From Flavobacterium profundi (GTDB lineage: Bacteria; Bacteroidota; Bacteroidia; Flavobacteriales; Flavobacteriaceae): a DNA stretch of 64,000 bases. The notes under the pieces are model-generated. The model had not been told where the DNA came from and did not search any database. It was given only the letters and a program-made list of their open reading frames with translations. The first letter of the stretch is position 1. Each line of letters opens with the position of its first letter. Made by a program: the position numbers and the translations under genes. Location of the stretch: NCBI RefSeq assembly GCF_006491645.1, contig NZ_VDCZ01000001.1:186001-250000 (forward strand), in the 5' to 3' direction. Positions 55,081 through 62,848 of this stretch are shown here, piece by piece.

Positions 55081-56391
55081 TTAATCTTCCAGTTTTACTA
55101 CATTATTAGTATTTGGAGCTAATAGTTCAATAGAATGGGTAGCAATTATAAATTGGACATAATTTTTTGAACTAAATTTCAACAATGTTTTAAGAAGCAT
55201 TCTTTGCCATTTTATATTTAATGAAATCTCTGGTTCATCAATAATAAATATAGTTGCTTGATCAGTTGCTGTTATTGTATTAATAAAAAGAAGCAATAAT
55301 TGTTTTTCTCCGGAAGATAACATTTCAAGATTAAGAGGTTCTCCTGATTTATGATTAATCGAAAAACCTTTAGATAAATCAAAAACTAAAGTCTTATTGG
55401 TATAAAATTCATTTATAGCATTTACAAAATCATTAATTACATCATATAATTTTTGCAATGCGTCTAACCTCGCATTTGTACTATTGATAAAAAGTTGAAT
55501 AATTCCTTGTAATGAATTTTTATTATCAATACTTATTGAGTTAATAGATTTTTTTAACTCTTTGAAATCCAACGAGTCAATTAATCCAATTTCAGAAAGT
55601 TTATCACTTTGAGCTTCAAGAACATTTATTTTTTTTATTAACTGATTTAGAGACGGAACTTTTTCTTTTGGTTTATCAAGATTTTTTATTAATTCACTAT
55701 AAATATGTAAAGTATTAGTCTCTCCAATTTTTGAACTTTGAATTACTTGTTTTCTTATCCAATCAATAAATCTTTCAACTGTTAATTCTAGTGACAACCT
55801 TTTTTCATTAAGATATTTTTTAGTTCTTATTTTTTCATAATTACTTGATAGCTCAATATCTGATTTGTTTGATAAAAAATTTAATTCATCATCATAATCT
55901 GTAGAATTCTGGCTACTTAAAGTCTTTCTATCTTCTGAAAGATAATAAATAGAAATATTTAAATTTTTAATATAATCAAGAAATCCTCTAAATTCTACAT
56001 CTTCTTGCGTCTCAGGAGTTACTTGTATTTCATGAGTATCTTTAGTGGCTTTTAATTCAATTTTTTTTATAAATTGACCATTCCTTTTGATATAATAATT
56101 ATACGATCCAATTATTGATCCTGTTCGTTTTGCACCAATTTCAATACCGTTTGTCAAACTAATAGAAAACAGTTCAAATTTAGTTTGAGCAAGTTTAGTC
56201 TTATAACCACTTCTATCTTTTGTTGACAAAAGATAAAAAATTAGATTTAAAATAGTAGTTTTACCTGCTCCATTATCTCCATATAAAATAAAAAGTTTAT
56301 TTAACTCTTTGATATTACCTTTTTTCGGAAGTTCATAATTATAGTGTCCGAATAATTTTTTGACATTTATTGATTTTATTCCTATTTCCAT
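55081..56391 (-). CDS. AAA (SMC/Rad50-like) ATPase, AriA-like sensor candidate
   Basis: 436 residues. Walker A is ILYGDNGAGKTTILNLIFYL (residues about 35-54, K44). The ABC-type signature is LEMLSSGEKQLLLLFINTI near 360. Walker B is TIFIIDEPEISLNIKWQRML near 385, and the H-loop is FIIATHSIELLAPNT near 417. In between lies a coiled-coil stretch with LNQLIKKINVLEAQSDKLSE. The order and length fit AAA_15/AAA_21 ATPases of defence systems, particularly AriA of PARIS given the DUF4435 partner. It is cytoplasmic and not a transporter ATPase, having no permease partner. Likely translated with the TOPRIM gene. Confidence 0.85.
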   Translation of the reverse strand: MEIGIKSINVKKLFGHYNYELPKKGNIKELNKLFILYGDNGAGKTTILNLIFYLLSTKDRSGYKTKLAQTKFELFSISLTNGIEIGAKRTGSIIGSYNYYIKRNGQFIKKIELKATKDTHEIQVTPETQEDVEFRGFLDYIKNLNISIYYLSEDRKTLSSQNSTDYDDELNFLSNKSDIELSSNYEKIRTKKYLNEKRLSLELTVERFIDWIRKQVIQSSKIGETNTLHIYSELIKNLDKPKEKVPSLNQLIKKINVLEAQSDKLSEIGLIDSLDFKELKKSINSISIDNKNSLQGIIQLFINSTNARLDALQKLYDVINDFVNAINEFYTNKTLVFDLSKGFSINHKSGEPLNLEMLSSGEKQLLLLFINTITATDQATIFIIDEPEISLNIKWQRMLLKTLLKFSSKNYVQFIIATHSIELLAPNTNNVVKLED

Positions 56392-56449
56392 CTCTTTTTT
56401 AATTTTTATAAAGATTTATTCAAACTAGTAAAAATAGTAATATATTGCT

Positions 56450-57055
56450 TTATTCAACTCCAATTATTTTTCGAAAATTTTCTTCTAATTTAATTTTAAT
56501 TTCAGGTACTTTTACTCTAATTTTATTAGTTGCGTTTTTTATATTTTCATATTCCATTTCAGCTGATGTTGGTCCAAAAATATACTTAAACGTAAAATCC
56601 GCATGACTTTCTTTTAAAAGATTTATAATTTCGTCGATTAATTTGCAAGTTTCAAGATTAAAATACAATTTATGACGCATATAATAAATTAGAAATTTAT
56701 TTCCTGAAGTTTCAGCTTTTTTTACATTATTTAGTTCTTGTTGTTGTACTTCTTCTTTAGTCATACCTGTTACTATTTTCCAAGATACTATTATTTGCAT
56801 ATCATTATGAAAATCATTCAACATATAATATAATTCCTCAATTCGATCAATTCTTTTGTCATGAAGCTTACTTGCTTTTTGAGAAATCAAGAATAATTCT
56901 TGTTTATATAATTCAGCTTTTTTATTTAATTCTAATTCATATGTTTTTAAATCTTTATTAATTAAATTTTGACCTAATTGCTTTATCAACCAAGTTATTA
57001 ATCCTGATATGATAGTTAATAAACCAAGTTCTTTTAAAATTAATTCCCAATTCAT
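56450..57055 (-). CDS. Membrane-anchored coiled-coil protein of the candidate defence operon
   Basis: 201 residues. One N-terminal membrane segment (LGLLTIISGLITWLIKQLG) is followed by a long charged helix: LKTYELELNKKAELYKQELF and ISQKASKLHDKRIDRIEELY. The S-K-L-H-x-K-R-x-x-x-I-E-E-L-Y signature is common in a widespread, uncharacterised family of tethered coiled-coil proteins. The rest is helical with no enzyme motif. It is the first gene of a three-gene transcript (58 bp before the ATPase). It is not part of the known two-gene PARIS system, so it may be an added sensor or simply a neighbour. Confidence 0.75.
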   Translation of the reverse strand: MNWELILKELGLLTIISGLITWLIKQLGQNLINKDLKTYELELNKKAELYKQELFLISQKASKLHDKRIDRIEELYYMLNDFHNDMQIIVSWKIVTGMTKEEVQQQELNNVKKAETSGNKFLIYYMRHKLYFNLETCKLIDEIINLLKESHADFTFKYIFGPTSAEMEYENIKNATNKIRVKVPEIKIKLEENFRKIIGVE

Positions 57056-57178
57056 TTTTTAAAAAAATTTACATTTAATTTTATTCTCTATATAAAATTC
57101 TAAATTAAGCCATTTTAAAATAGATTTATAAAAATATTCTTACCCCTCAAATCTAACCCATCCCCTTCAAACCCACAA

Positions 57179-57227
57179 TACGTATTTATACGTATTTTTC
57201 ACCCTTTTCTATACGTATTTATACGTA
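57179..57227. promoter_or_regulatory. Paired 16-bp palindromes, possible operators
   Basis: TACGTAT-TT-ATACGTA occurs at 57179-57194 and at 57212-57227, identical, 33 bp apart (about three helical turns), both perfect 7-bp arms. They lie 124-172 bp upstream of the start of the membrane-anchored protein gene. A dimeric regulator could bind both on one DNA face. Its gene is not seen in the window. Confidence 0.55.
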
Positions 57228-57349
57228 CAAAAAAGCATTTTAGTAAGAAATATTCCTTTAATATATAAAAAAGAAACAGGCAAAAAGAGTACGAATCGAC
57301 CAGCACCCTATAAAAACGTTTCACAACCTACTCTGTTTAAAAAATTTAC

Positions 57350-57535
57350 TACTCAGACAGCCTAACTCCTACTCAGACGGTCTACTCACCTACTCAGATG
57401 GTGTTTTCACCTACTCAGATGGCGTTGCTCCTACTCAGATGGTATTTTCCCTTACTCAGATGGTCTTTCCCCCTACTCAGACAGCGTTGCTCCTACTCAG
57501 ATGGTGTTTTCCCTTACTCAGATGGCGTTTCCCTA
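57350..57535. repeat. Nine imperfect 20-21 bp tandem repeats
   Basis: Units begin TACTCAGA at 57350, 57370, 57391, 57412, 57432, 57453, 57474, 57494 and 57515. The consensus is TACTCAGATGGTGTTTTCCC with C/T variants; lengths are 20, 21, 21, 20, 21, 21, 20, 21, 21. Units 4 and 7 share a GCGTTGCTCC end, so longer-period structure (three units) is present. The period is two helical turns. Confidence 0.9.
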
Positions 57536-57603
57536 ACTCTAATGAGGTATTAACATATTTAAATTTAGCACCACATCGCAAAAAACAGGTTTTAAATGAG
57601 TTT

Positions 57604-57627
57604 ATACCTCTATTTTTATAGGGGTAT
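57604..57627. other. 10-bp hairpin
   Basis: ATACCTCTAT-TTTT-ATAGGGGTAT, with one T-G wobble in the stem. It lies between the tandem repeats and the gene at 57820 and may stabilise an RNA end. It has no T-run directly after it. Confidence 0.5.
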
Positions 57628-57734
57628 TATAAAAAAGTGTGATTTTTAGTAAAAAATAAGCCCTCAAAAGGTTATTTTATCAAGCTAAAGTGTTATTATA
57701 CAGTATTTTATAAATAAAAATAAAATTAAAAACG

Positions 57735-57785
57735 GTTCTCGAAACCTTCCGATTCGCATCGGAACACTTAACCATTCGATGGCAA
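57735..57785 (+). repeat. Dispersed hairpin repeat, copy 1
   Basis: GTTCTCGAAACC, then hairpin TTCCGAT-TCGC-ATCGGAA (57747-57764), then ACACTTAACCATTCGA. A relative lies on the other strand at 61160-61208. The stems differ by a compensated pair (T-A here, C-G there), which suggests selection for the structure. Confidence 0.7.
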
Positions 57786-57819
57786 GAACGCCATCTATAA
57801 GAATGTCAATTTTCTTGCT

Positions 57820-58230
57820 TTACCAACCTCCACCAGGAGAAAACAGAAAATCAATCGGGCTTTCATGGGCTTGTTCGTCTAACCATTGGTAACCGGCTGC
57901 ACTACCCGTTACAAAAGGTTCGAGCAACTCCACCATATTTTGATAACCAGCGATATCTAATCGGCAAACAAATTGGGTTGCACCCAACCGAGTTATCCCT
58001 GTATTACTAGGGTCTTTTACCAAAGTCAATTCGCAAGCCAAAGCTTCAATAAAATCTTGCTCGTGTAAAGCAAGAGTCGCCTTTTCATCTGCAGCTATAA
58101 AAGCAACAATCAAATTTTGAAACTGTAAGGCTTCATTGGGTGTAAAATTCCACAACCGAATGAGATTTTCACTAACTACGTCTGTGTATTTTCCGTTATC
58201 GGTTAGATCATGTAAATAGTCGAGTTTCAT
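57820..58230 (-). CDS. Hypothetical protein
   Basis: 136 residues, cytosolic. The sequence has YLHDLTDNGKYTDVVSENLI, FTPNEALQFQNLIVAFIAAD, a strand pair ending TRLGATQFVCRLDIAGYQNM, and ends DFLFSPGGGW. No family recognised. It is the last gene of a possible three-gene set (57820, 58262, 58895), 31 bp after the GT51-like gene, and is less A/T-rich than the upstream defence operon. Confidence 0.7.
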   Translation of the reverse strand: MKLDYLHDLTDNGKYTDVVSENLIRLWNFTPNEALQFQNLIVAFIAADEKATLALHEQDFIEALACELTLVKDPSNTGITRLGATQFVCRLDIAGYQNMVELLEPFVTGSAAGYQWLDEQAHESPIDFLFSPGGGW

Positions 58231-58261
58231 AGGAATTCATAAAGCACCTCAAGTTAATTAT

Positions 58262-58891
58262 TTATTTCAAAAGTAAAGCCGCTTTTCGCTGTTCTAATCT
58301 TTCCCTGCCTTTTTCTCGCAACAAATTAAAATAACTGGGATTTTCCATCATAAGCAACAAATCTAACACTTCGCTATCGGTTAATAACGCTAAGTCTTTC
58401 TGGAAATACTGTTCGCTAGCAGCTGTCACCCCCATAGCACCATTAGCAAAATCTACCTTTTGTAAAGCAAAATCCAAACATTTTTTTCCACCCACTTTAC
58501 GAGTCGCTTCATACATAAAAATAGGAGGTGCAAATCGGTTGTAAGCATCAAAATAACCTGGATGTGCATAAATGGTTTCGCAAGCACAAGGTTTTGGTTT
58601 ACCCAAAAACCGAGACAACAAAGAAGCAGTATAGCCACGCTCCAATCCGTTCGGATTGATTTTCTCATATTGTTTATAAAAAGATTCTGGTAAAGCGGGA
58701 GCTGCTTGTATCGATGCAAAAACCTTTTCCTGTTTCGCTGGGGTCATTACCGAGTCAATTCCATTTCTTAAATAAATATAAAAACCCAACAAGAATAACA
58801 ATCCAATTGACAACACAAATACAAGGCAATTTTTAATTTTTTTTCGCATGACTTCGAATGCTAATTTCTTTGCTAAATCGGCTCTTCCCAT
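58262..58891 (-). CDS. Degenerate GT51 (peptidoglycan transglycosylase-like) membrane protein
   Basis: 209 residues with one N-terminal membrane helix (NCLVFVLSIGLLFLLGFYIY). The segment ANGAMGVTAASEQYFQKDLA then LLTDSEVLDLLLMMENPSYF and ERLEQRKAALLL follows the C-terminal part of GT51 domains (G-x-x-GV-x-AA-x-x-YF-x-K, L-x-x-x-E-x-x-x-L). However, the catalytic first glutamate motif (E-D-x-x-F-x-x-H-x-G) is not visible and the domain is shorter than the usual 170-180 residues. It may be a non-catalytic relative with a structural or regulatory role in the periplasm. It follows the lipoprotein gene by 3 bp. The first Met or MRKKIKNC (58849) could be the start. Confidence 0.55.
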   Translation of the reverse strand: MGRADLAKKLAFEVMRKKIKNCLVFVLSIGLLFLLGFYIYLRNGIDSVMTPAKQEKVFASIQAAPALPESFYKQYEKINPNGLERGYTASLLSRFLGKPKPCACETIYAHPGYFDAYNRFAPPIFMYEATRKVGGKKCLDFALQKVDFANGAMGVTAASEQYFQKDLALLTDSEVLDLLLMMENPSYFNLLREKGRERLEQRKAALLLK

Positions 58892-58894
58892 TTA

Positions 58895-59626
58895 TTATTT
58901 CTTCTTCTTTAAAATAATCTTTTCTTCAGTAAATGATTCTTCTAAAGGTTTCATTTCTTGAAAACTTTTACCAGTCAACTCTAGTATAGAATCGTTTACT
59001 AAAGTTATTTCCCACTGATAGGTGTATTGAAACCAATTAGGTGTATCTAAATGCATTTGCATAAAAGTATTGGAATGAGATAGCCTGTATTTTGACTTAC
59101 TCCTTGTATCTAAATCATAACTATAAATCGTATCTTTTTCAATACGATATTCGGGTGGCCAAACTTCCTCATAAATTGCAATTGGCGGATCCAATGGTGG
59201 CAACTTTAGTGATATATCCCTATCAGTAGAGTCCGCTTCTTCATTAATCCATGTACCATATAATTTTTCTTTATCCCATTTGGGTTCAACTTCAGAAACA
59301 GTAAAAGAACGGTCTTTGTTAGCTAAAGCAGTTACAGTAAAAGTATTGGCTTTCTCATCTTTCTTAATACCATAAACAACCTCTCCAATAATTAGAAAGT
59401 CATTCCCTTCATCAGTCTTCAATTTCCAAGGATAATTTCTAGAATCATAGTCAATTTCATTGCAAATAGAATCCTTAAAATCAACATAAAACGATATGCT
59501 GTCCGCTGGATTATAAAACAAAAAGGTCTTTCCTTTAAAAGCGGTCGCATCTAAAGGAGTTGGCTTTGTAGTACAGCTTATTGCAATACCTAAGGCTATA
59601 AACAAGTAAAAAAAACGTTTTATCAT
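58895..59626 (-). CDS. Hypothetical lipoprotein
   Basis: 243 residues. Signal MIKRFFYLFIALGIAISCTT with Cys18 of a lipobox. The mature protein has two similar halves of beta strands: FKGKTFLFYNPADSISFYVD and NYPWKLKTDEGNDFLIIGEV, then KLYGTWINEEADSTDRDISL and WFQYTYQWEITLVNDSILEL. The G-T-W-x-x-E and LVNDSILELTG segments recall lipocalin-like domains. It starts the three-gene set that ends at 57820. No function can be assigned. Confidence 0.72.
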   Translation of the reverse strand: MIKRFFYLFIALGIAISCTTKPTPLDATAFKGKTFLFYNPADSISFYVDFKDSICNEIDYDSRNYPWKLKTDEGNDFLIIGEVVYGIKKDEKANTFTVTALANKDRSFTVSEVEPKWDKEKLYGTWINEEADSTDRDISLKLPPLDPPIAIYEEVWPPEYRIEKDTIYSYDLDTRSKSKYRLSHSNTFMQMHLDTPNWFQYTYQWEITLVNDSILELTGKSFQEMKPLEESFTEEKIILKKKK

Positions 59627-59769
59627 GTTCTATTTTTTAGTGACTACATTTGATAAAAGTCCCATAATTTGTACTTATCTTTCAAAAATAGCTTATTTTA
59701 CATACAAATTGATTTCAAAAGACATTTTTATGCGTTCTAGTACTACAATTAATACTTTTATGATACACC

Positions 59770-59803
59770 AAAAAAAATCCCTAAAGTAAAATACCTTAGG
59801 GAT
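59770..59803 (-). terminator. Rho-independent terminator of the sulfate operon
   Basis: Minus strand: ATCCCTAA / TTAGGGAT stem (59777-59803, about 11-nt loop) followed by a run of seven to eight T (59770-59777). It lies 27 bp after the cysN stop. Confidence 0.9.
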
Positions 59804-59830
59804 AACCACCAAATTATAAATGACACTTAA

Positions 59831-61075
59831 CTATTGAACAAAGCCAACAGCAACTGTGTTATTCGTTTGGGCATCAATTAAAATAAAAGCCCCATTTGCT
59901 TTATTGGTTGCAAAAGCATCCAAATACATGGGGTTGGCCAATTTTAATTGTACCAAAGCAATATCGTTTAATTTCAATTCGTGTGAAGCTACATGCTCTA
60001 ATGGATTTTCGGGTTGGATTAAGTACTCAATCTCTTGAATCTTACACACTCCTGTGCGCGAACCGGTTTGGATATGGTATTTCGCTGAAGTATTTGCAGC
60101 TTTTTCGTCTAACCAAACCAAGCGGGCTTTCAACTCTTTGGCAAAAAGATGCTCCTGACTTTCTTTTACGAATAACATCCCGCGACTGATATCGATATCG
60201 TCTTTCAAACGCACTTGAATCGAATCTCCGGTGTGTGCTTCGTCTAAAGTGTTGGTAAACTTACGTACCTCCACTACTTCAGAAGCTTTTCCAGAAGGTA
60301 AAATCGTCAACGTTTCGCCTACTTTTACACTCCCCGAACTAATTCTTCCTGCATAAGCCCTATAATCGACAAAATTTTCATTTTGTACATGATATACTTG
60401 TTGTACATCCATACGGAACGGTTTCGTATCTTCCTCTTTTTTGTTGAAACCATGCAATACAGTAGACAAGGTTTCTCCTTTGTACCAATCCATTTGCTTA
60501 GAAAAATGCACCACATTATCCCCTTTTAAAGAACTTATAGGAATAATCGCAATCTCTTGTTCCAATGGCTCTAACTGACGGATCATTTTGTCAATATCGG
60601 CTGCAATATTCAAATACACGTCTTCACTATAATCGACCAAATCCATTTTGTTGATACAAAACACCACCGATTGCAAACGCAACAAGCGACTGATAAAATA
60701 ATGACGGTGGGTTTGTTCCAATAACCCCTTACGAGCATCAATCAAGATAATCGATAAATCCGAATTGGACGCCCCCGTTACCATGTTACGGGTATACTCG
60801 ATATGCCCAGGACTATCGGCAATGATAAACTTTCTCACCGCAGAAGAAAAATAGATATGCGCCACATCTATGGTAATTCCTTGCTCACGCTCGGCAATTA
60901 ATCCATCGGTAATCACCGAAAAATCTAAATCTTCTAATCCTTTTTCTTTTGTTTTCTTGCGCACCAACTCTTCTTGTTCAATGGTTAGTGCATTGTTATC
61001 GTAAAGGAAGCGCCCTATTAAGGTACTTTTCCCATCATCTACACTTCCTGCTGTATTTATTTTTAGTAATTCCAT
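59831..61075 (-). CDS. cysN: Sulfate adenylyltransferase subunit 1 (GTPase)
   Basis: 414 residues. GTPase motifs: G1 NTAGSVDDGKSTLIGRFLYD, the switch region ITIDVAHIYFSS, G3 IIADSPGHIEYTRNMV and G4 CINKMDLVDYS. The C-terminal half has EF-Tu-like barrels (GRISSGSVKVGETLTILPSG). CysN couples GTP hydrolysis to formation of adenosine 5'-phosphosulfate by CysD. At 414 residues it lacks the CysC (APS kinase) fusion seen in some bacteria. It follows cysD with a 135-bp gap containing a dispersed hairpin repeat. Confidence 0.96.
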   Translation of the reverse strand: MELLKINTAGSVDDGKSTLIGRFLYDNNALTIEQEELVRKKTKEKGLEDLDFSVITDGLIAEREQGITIDVAHIYFSSAVRKFIIADSPGHIEYTRNMVTGASNSDLSIILIDARKGLLEQTHRHYFISRLLRLQSVVFCINKMDLVDYSEDVYLNIAADIDKMIRQLEPLEQEIAIIPISSLKGDNVVHFSKQMDWYKGETLSTVLHGFNKKEEDTKPFRMDVQQVYHVQNENFVDYRAYAGRISSGSVKVGETLTILPSGKASEVVEVRKFTNTLDEAHTGDSIQVRLKDDIDISRGMLFVKESQEHLFAKELKARLVWLDEKAANTSAKYHIQTGSRTGVCKIQEIEYLIQPENPLEHVASHELKLNDIALVQLKLANPMYLDAFATNKANGAFILIDAQTNNTVAVGFVQ

Positions 61076-61159
61076 TGTAATTTTAGTTTTTACACCTCTT
61101 TGTTTATCAAAATGATAACCAAAGAAATACCTTGTTTCATTCCCAATTTCTAGTTACCA

Positions 61160-61208
61160 ACATTCGTCAGTTCGAGTGTCCCGATGCGAATCGGGATCTA
61201 TCGAGAAC
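61160..61208 (-). repeat. Dispersed hairpin repeat, copy 2
   Basis: Minus strand: GTTCTCGATAGA, hairpin TCCCGAT-TCGC-ATCGGGA (61179-61196), then CACTCGAACTGACGAATG. It matches copy 1 at 57735 in the flanks and loop, with a compensated base-pair change in the stem. It sits between cysD and cysN and could modulate their relative expression. Confidence 0.75.
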
Positions 61209-61210
61209 AA

Positions 61211-62104
61211 TTAAAAATACCCTCCTTTTTTTCTTTGTTCCAATGCTGCTTCCGAACGTTTATCATCGATTCGCGCTCCTCTTTCAGATGACTTAGAAGC
61301 TTTGTTTTCATACATCACTTCTTCAATAGTAGCAGCATTAGAAAGTAACGCAGCGGTACACGTCATGTCTCCCACGGTTCTAAAACGAACAACATCGTTT
61401 ACAATTTCGTCGGTATCTACTAAATTCAAATACTCGGAATGCGCTAAAAAGGCACCGTCTCTTTTGACTAATTTTCTTTCGTGCGCAAAATAAATAGAAG
61501 GCAACGCTAAATTTTCTTGTTTGATATAACTCCAAACATCCTCTTCCGTCCAATTGCTAATTGGGAACGCTCGTACGTTTTCACCAAAATTAATTTTCCC
61601 ATTTAAGATGGTAAACATTTCCGGACGTTGCTTTTTGGCATCCCATTGTCCGAAATCATCACGTACCGAGAAGATACGTTCTTTGGCTCTCGACTTTTCT
61701 TCGTCTCTACGGGCACCACCTATACATGCATCAAAGCCAAATTCTTCAATGGCATCTAAAAGTGTTACCGTTTGCAATGAATTCCGACTTGCATATTTAC
61801 CAGTCTCTTCCTGAGCTTTATTGGAATTGATACTATCTTGTACATAACGCACGACTAATTCCACACCCAATTCTTTAATTAATTGATCTCTAAAAGTAAT
61901 GGTCTCTGGAAAATTATGACCGGTATCGATGTGCATAAAGACAAATGGAATTTTAGCAGGATAAAACGCTTTTTGCGCTAATCGTGCTACCGTTATTGAA
62001 TCTTTACCACCCGAAAATAAAAGCACAGGCTTTTGAAATTGAGCTGCTACTTCCCTTAAGATATAAATGCTCTCGTTTTCTAATTCTTCTAAATAATTTC
62101 GCAT
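61211..62104 (-). CDS. cysD: Sulfate adenylyltransferase subunit 2
   Basis: 297 residues, normal CysD length. The PP-loop is PVLLFSGGKDSITVARLAQK, followed by FVFMHIDTGHNFPETITFRD, FDACIGGARRDEEKSRAKER and FPISNWTEEDVWSYIKQENL, all family signatures. It ends in KRSEAALEQRKKGGYF, the conserved tail. CysD makes adenosine 5'-phosphosulfate from ATP and sulfate with CysN. It starts 18 bp after the stop of cysH, in one operon with it. Confidence 0.97.
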   Translation of the reverse strand: MRNYLEELENESIYILREVAAQFQKPVLLFSGGKDSITVARLAQKAFYPAKIPFVFMHIDTGHNFPETITFRDQLIKELGVELVVRYVQDSINSNKAQEETGKYASRNSLQTVTLLDAIEEFGFDACIGGARRDEEKSRAKERIFSVRDDFGQWDAKKQRPEMFTILNGKINFGENVRAFPISNWTEEDVWSYIKQENLALPSIYFAHERKLVKRDGAFLAHSEYLNLVDTDEIVNDVVRFRTVGDMTCTAALLSNAATIEEVMYENKASKSSERGARIDDKRSEAALEQRKKGGYF

Positions 62105-62122
62105 TATACTTACTTTTAAAAA

Positions 62123-62848
62123 TTAATTATTGTTTGCTATATGGATGTGTAATCCGCATTCTTTTTTTCCGTTTTCCCACCACCATCTGCCGGCTCTAAA
62201 ATCTTCTCCTTCAGCTAAAGCTCTGGTACATGGAGCACAGCCAATACTTAAATATCCCTTTTTATACAAACTGTTTAAAGGAATAGTATGTTGGTTAACC
62301 AAGGTTTCTAACTGCTCTAATGAATAATGCAACAACGGATTGAATTTGATCAATTGGTTGTCCTCATCCCATTCTAAAAAAGCCATACTTTCTCTATTCT
62401 GAGATTGTTCTGCACGTAAACCCGTTACCCAAACCGATGCTCCTTGTAAAGCTTTACGTAAAGGAATTACTTTTCGTACAAAGCAACATTTTTTTCGGCT
62501 TTCAATACTATCATAAAACCCATTTATACCATCTGAATCGATATACTCTTGAATATCTTGTTGATTCGGTAAATAGGTTTTTATTTCTAATCCTTTGTAT
62601 TTTGTTTGTGTCTTTTGAAACACCTCATAGGTTTCGTTAAACATTCTTCCAGTATCTAAAGTAAAAAATGAAAAATCATTTTTAAGAGGATACAAAAAAT
62701 GAGTCAATACCTGATCTTCAATTCCGAATGAAGTCGAGAATACTTTCTCGCCTTCTAAATTCTCATTTACAAAAGCCAAACTTTCTTCTAAACTTAATCC
62801 TTGTAAAACCGCATTAAGTTGGGTTAATCTTTCTTTTATTTTGTCCAT
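62123..62848 (-). CDS. cysH: Assimilatory APS/PAPS reductase with iron-sulfur cysteine motif
   Basis: 241 residues from the ATG at 62848 (MDKIKERLTQL); a TTG nine bases earlier is less likely. Motifs: FSTSFGIEDQVLTHFLYPLK, FFTLDTGRMFNETYEVFQKT, the Cys-Cys pair in SRKKCCFVRKVIPLRKAL, and the second pair in LSIGCAPCTRALAEGEDFRA. The CC...C-x-x-C set binds a [4Fe-4S] cluster and marks APS reductases rather than cluster-free PAPS reductases. This agrees with no CysC in the window. The start overlaps the DUF2061 gene end by 13 bp. Confidence 0.93.
   Translation of the reverse strand: MDKIKERLTQLNAVLQGLSLEESLAFVNENLEGEKVFSTSFGIEDQVLTHFLYPLKNDFSFFTLDTGRMFNETYEVFQKTQTKYKGLEIKTYLPNQQDIQEYIDSDGINGFYDSIESRKKCCFVRKVIPLRKALQGASVWVTGLRAEQSQNRESMAFLEWDEDNQLIKFNPLLHYSLEQLETLVNQHTIPLNSLYKKGYLSIGCAPCTRALAEGEDFRAGRWWWENGKKECGLHIHIANNN

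Larger units (their letters stand above)
57056..57819. other. 764-bp non-coding region upstream of the ATPase/TOPRIM operon
   Basis: No convincing gene on either strand. It holds, from the operon outward: an A/T-rich promoter zone (57056-57150), two identical palindromes (57179, 57212), nine tandem repeats (57350-57535), a 10-bp hairpin (57604-57627) and a dispersed repeat (57735-57785). The mixed 20/21-bp repeat period argues against coding, and the region is long enough for a small RNA. Confidence 0.7.

Noticed and set aside
55081-56391. ABC transporter ATPase
   Set aside because: No permease gene nearby; the interrupted ATPase with coiled-coil insert and DUF4435 partner fits defence-type AAA proteins better.
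57350-57535. CRISPR array
   Set aside because: The units are contiguous 20-21 bp copies with no unique spacers between them and no cas genes in the window.
57439-57621. 60-residue plus-strand reading frame in the tandem repeats
   Set aside because: It is produced by the repeats themselves; the mixed 20/21-bp period breaks any conserved frame and the product is low-complexity.
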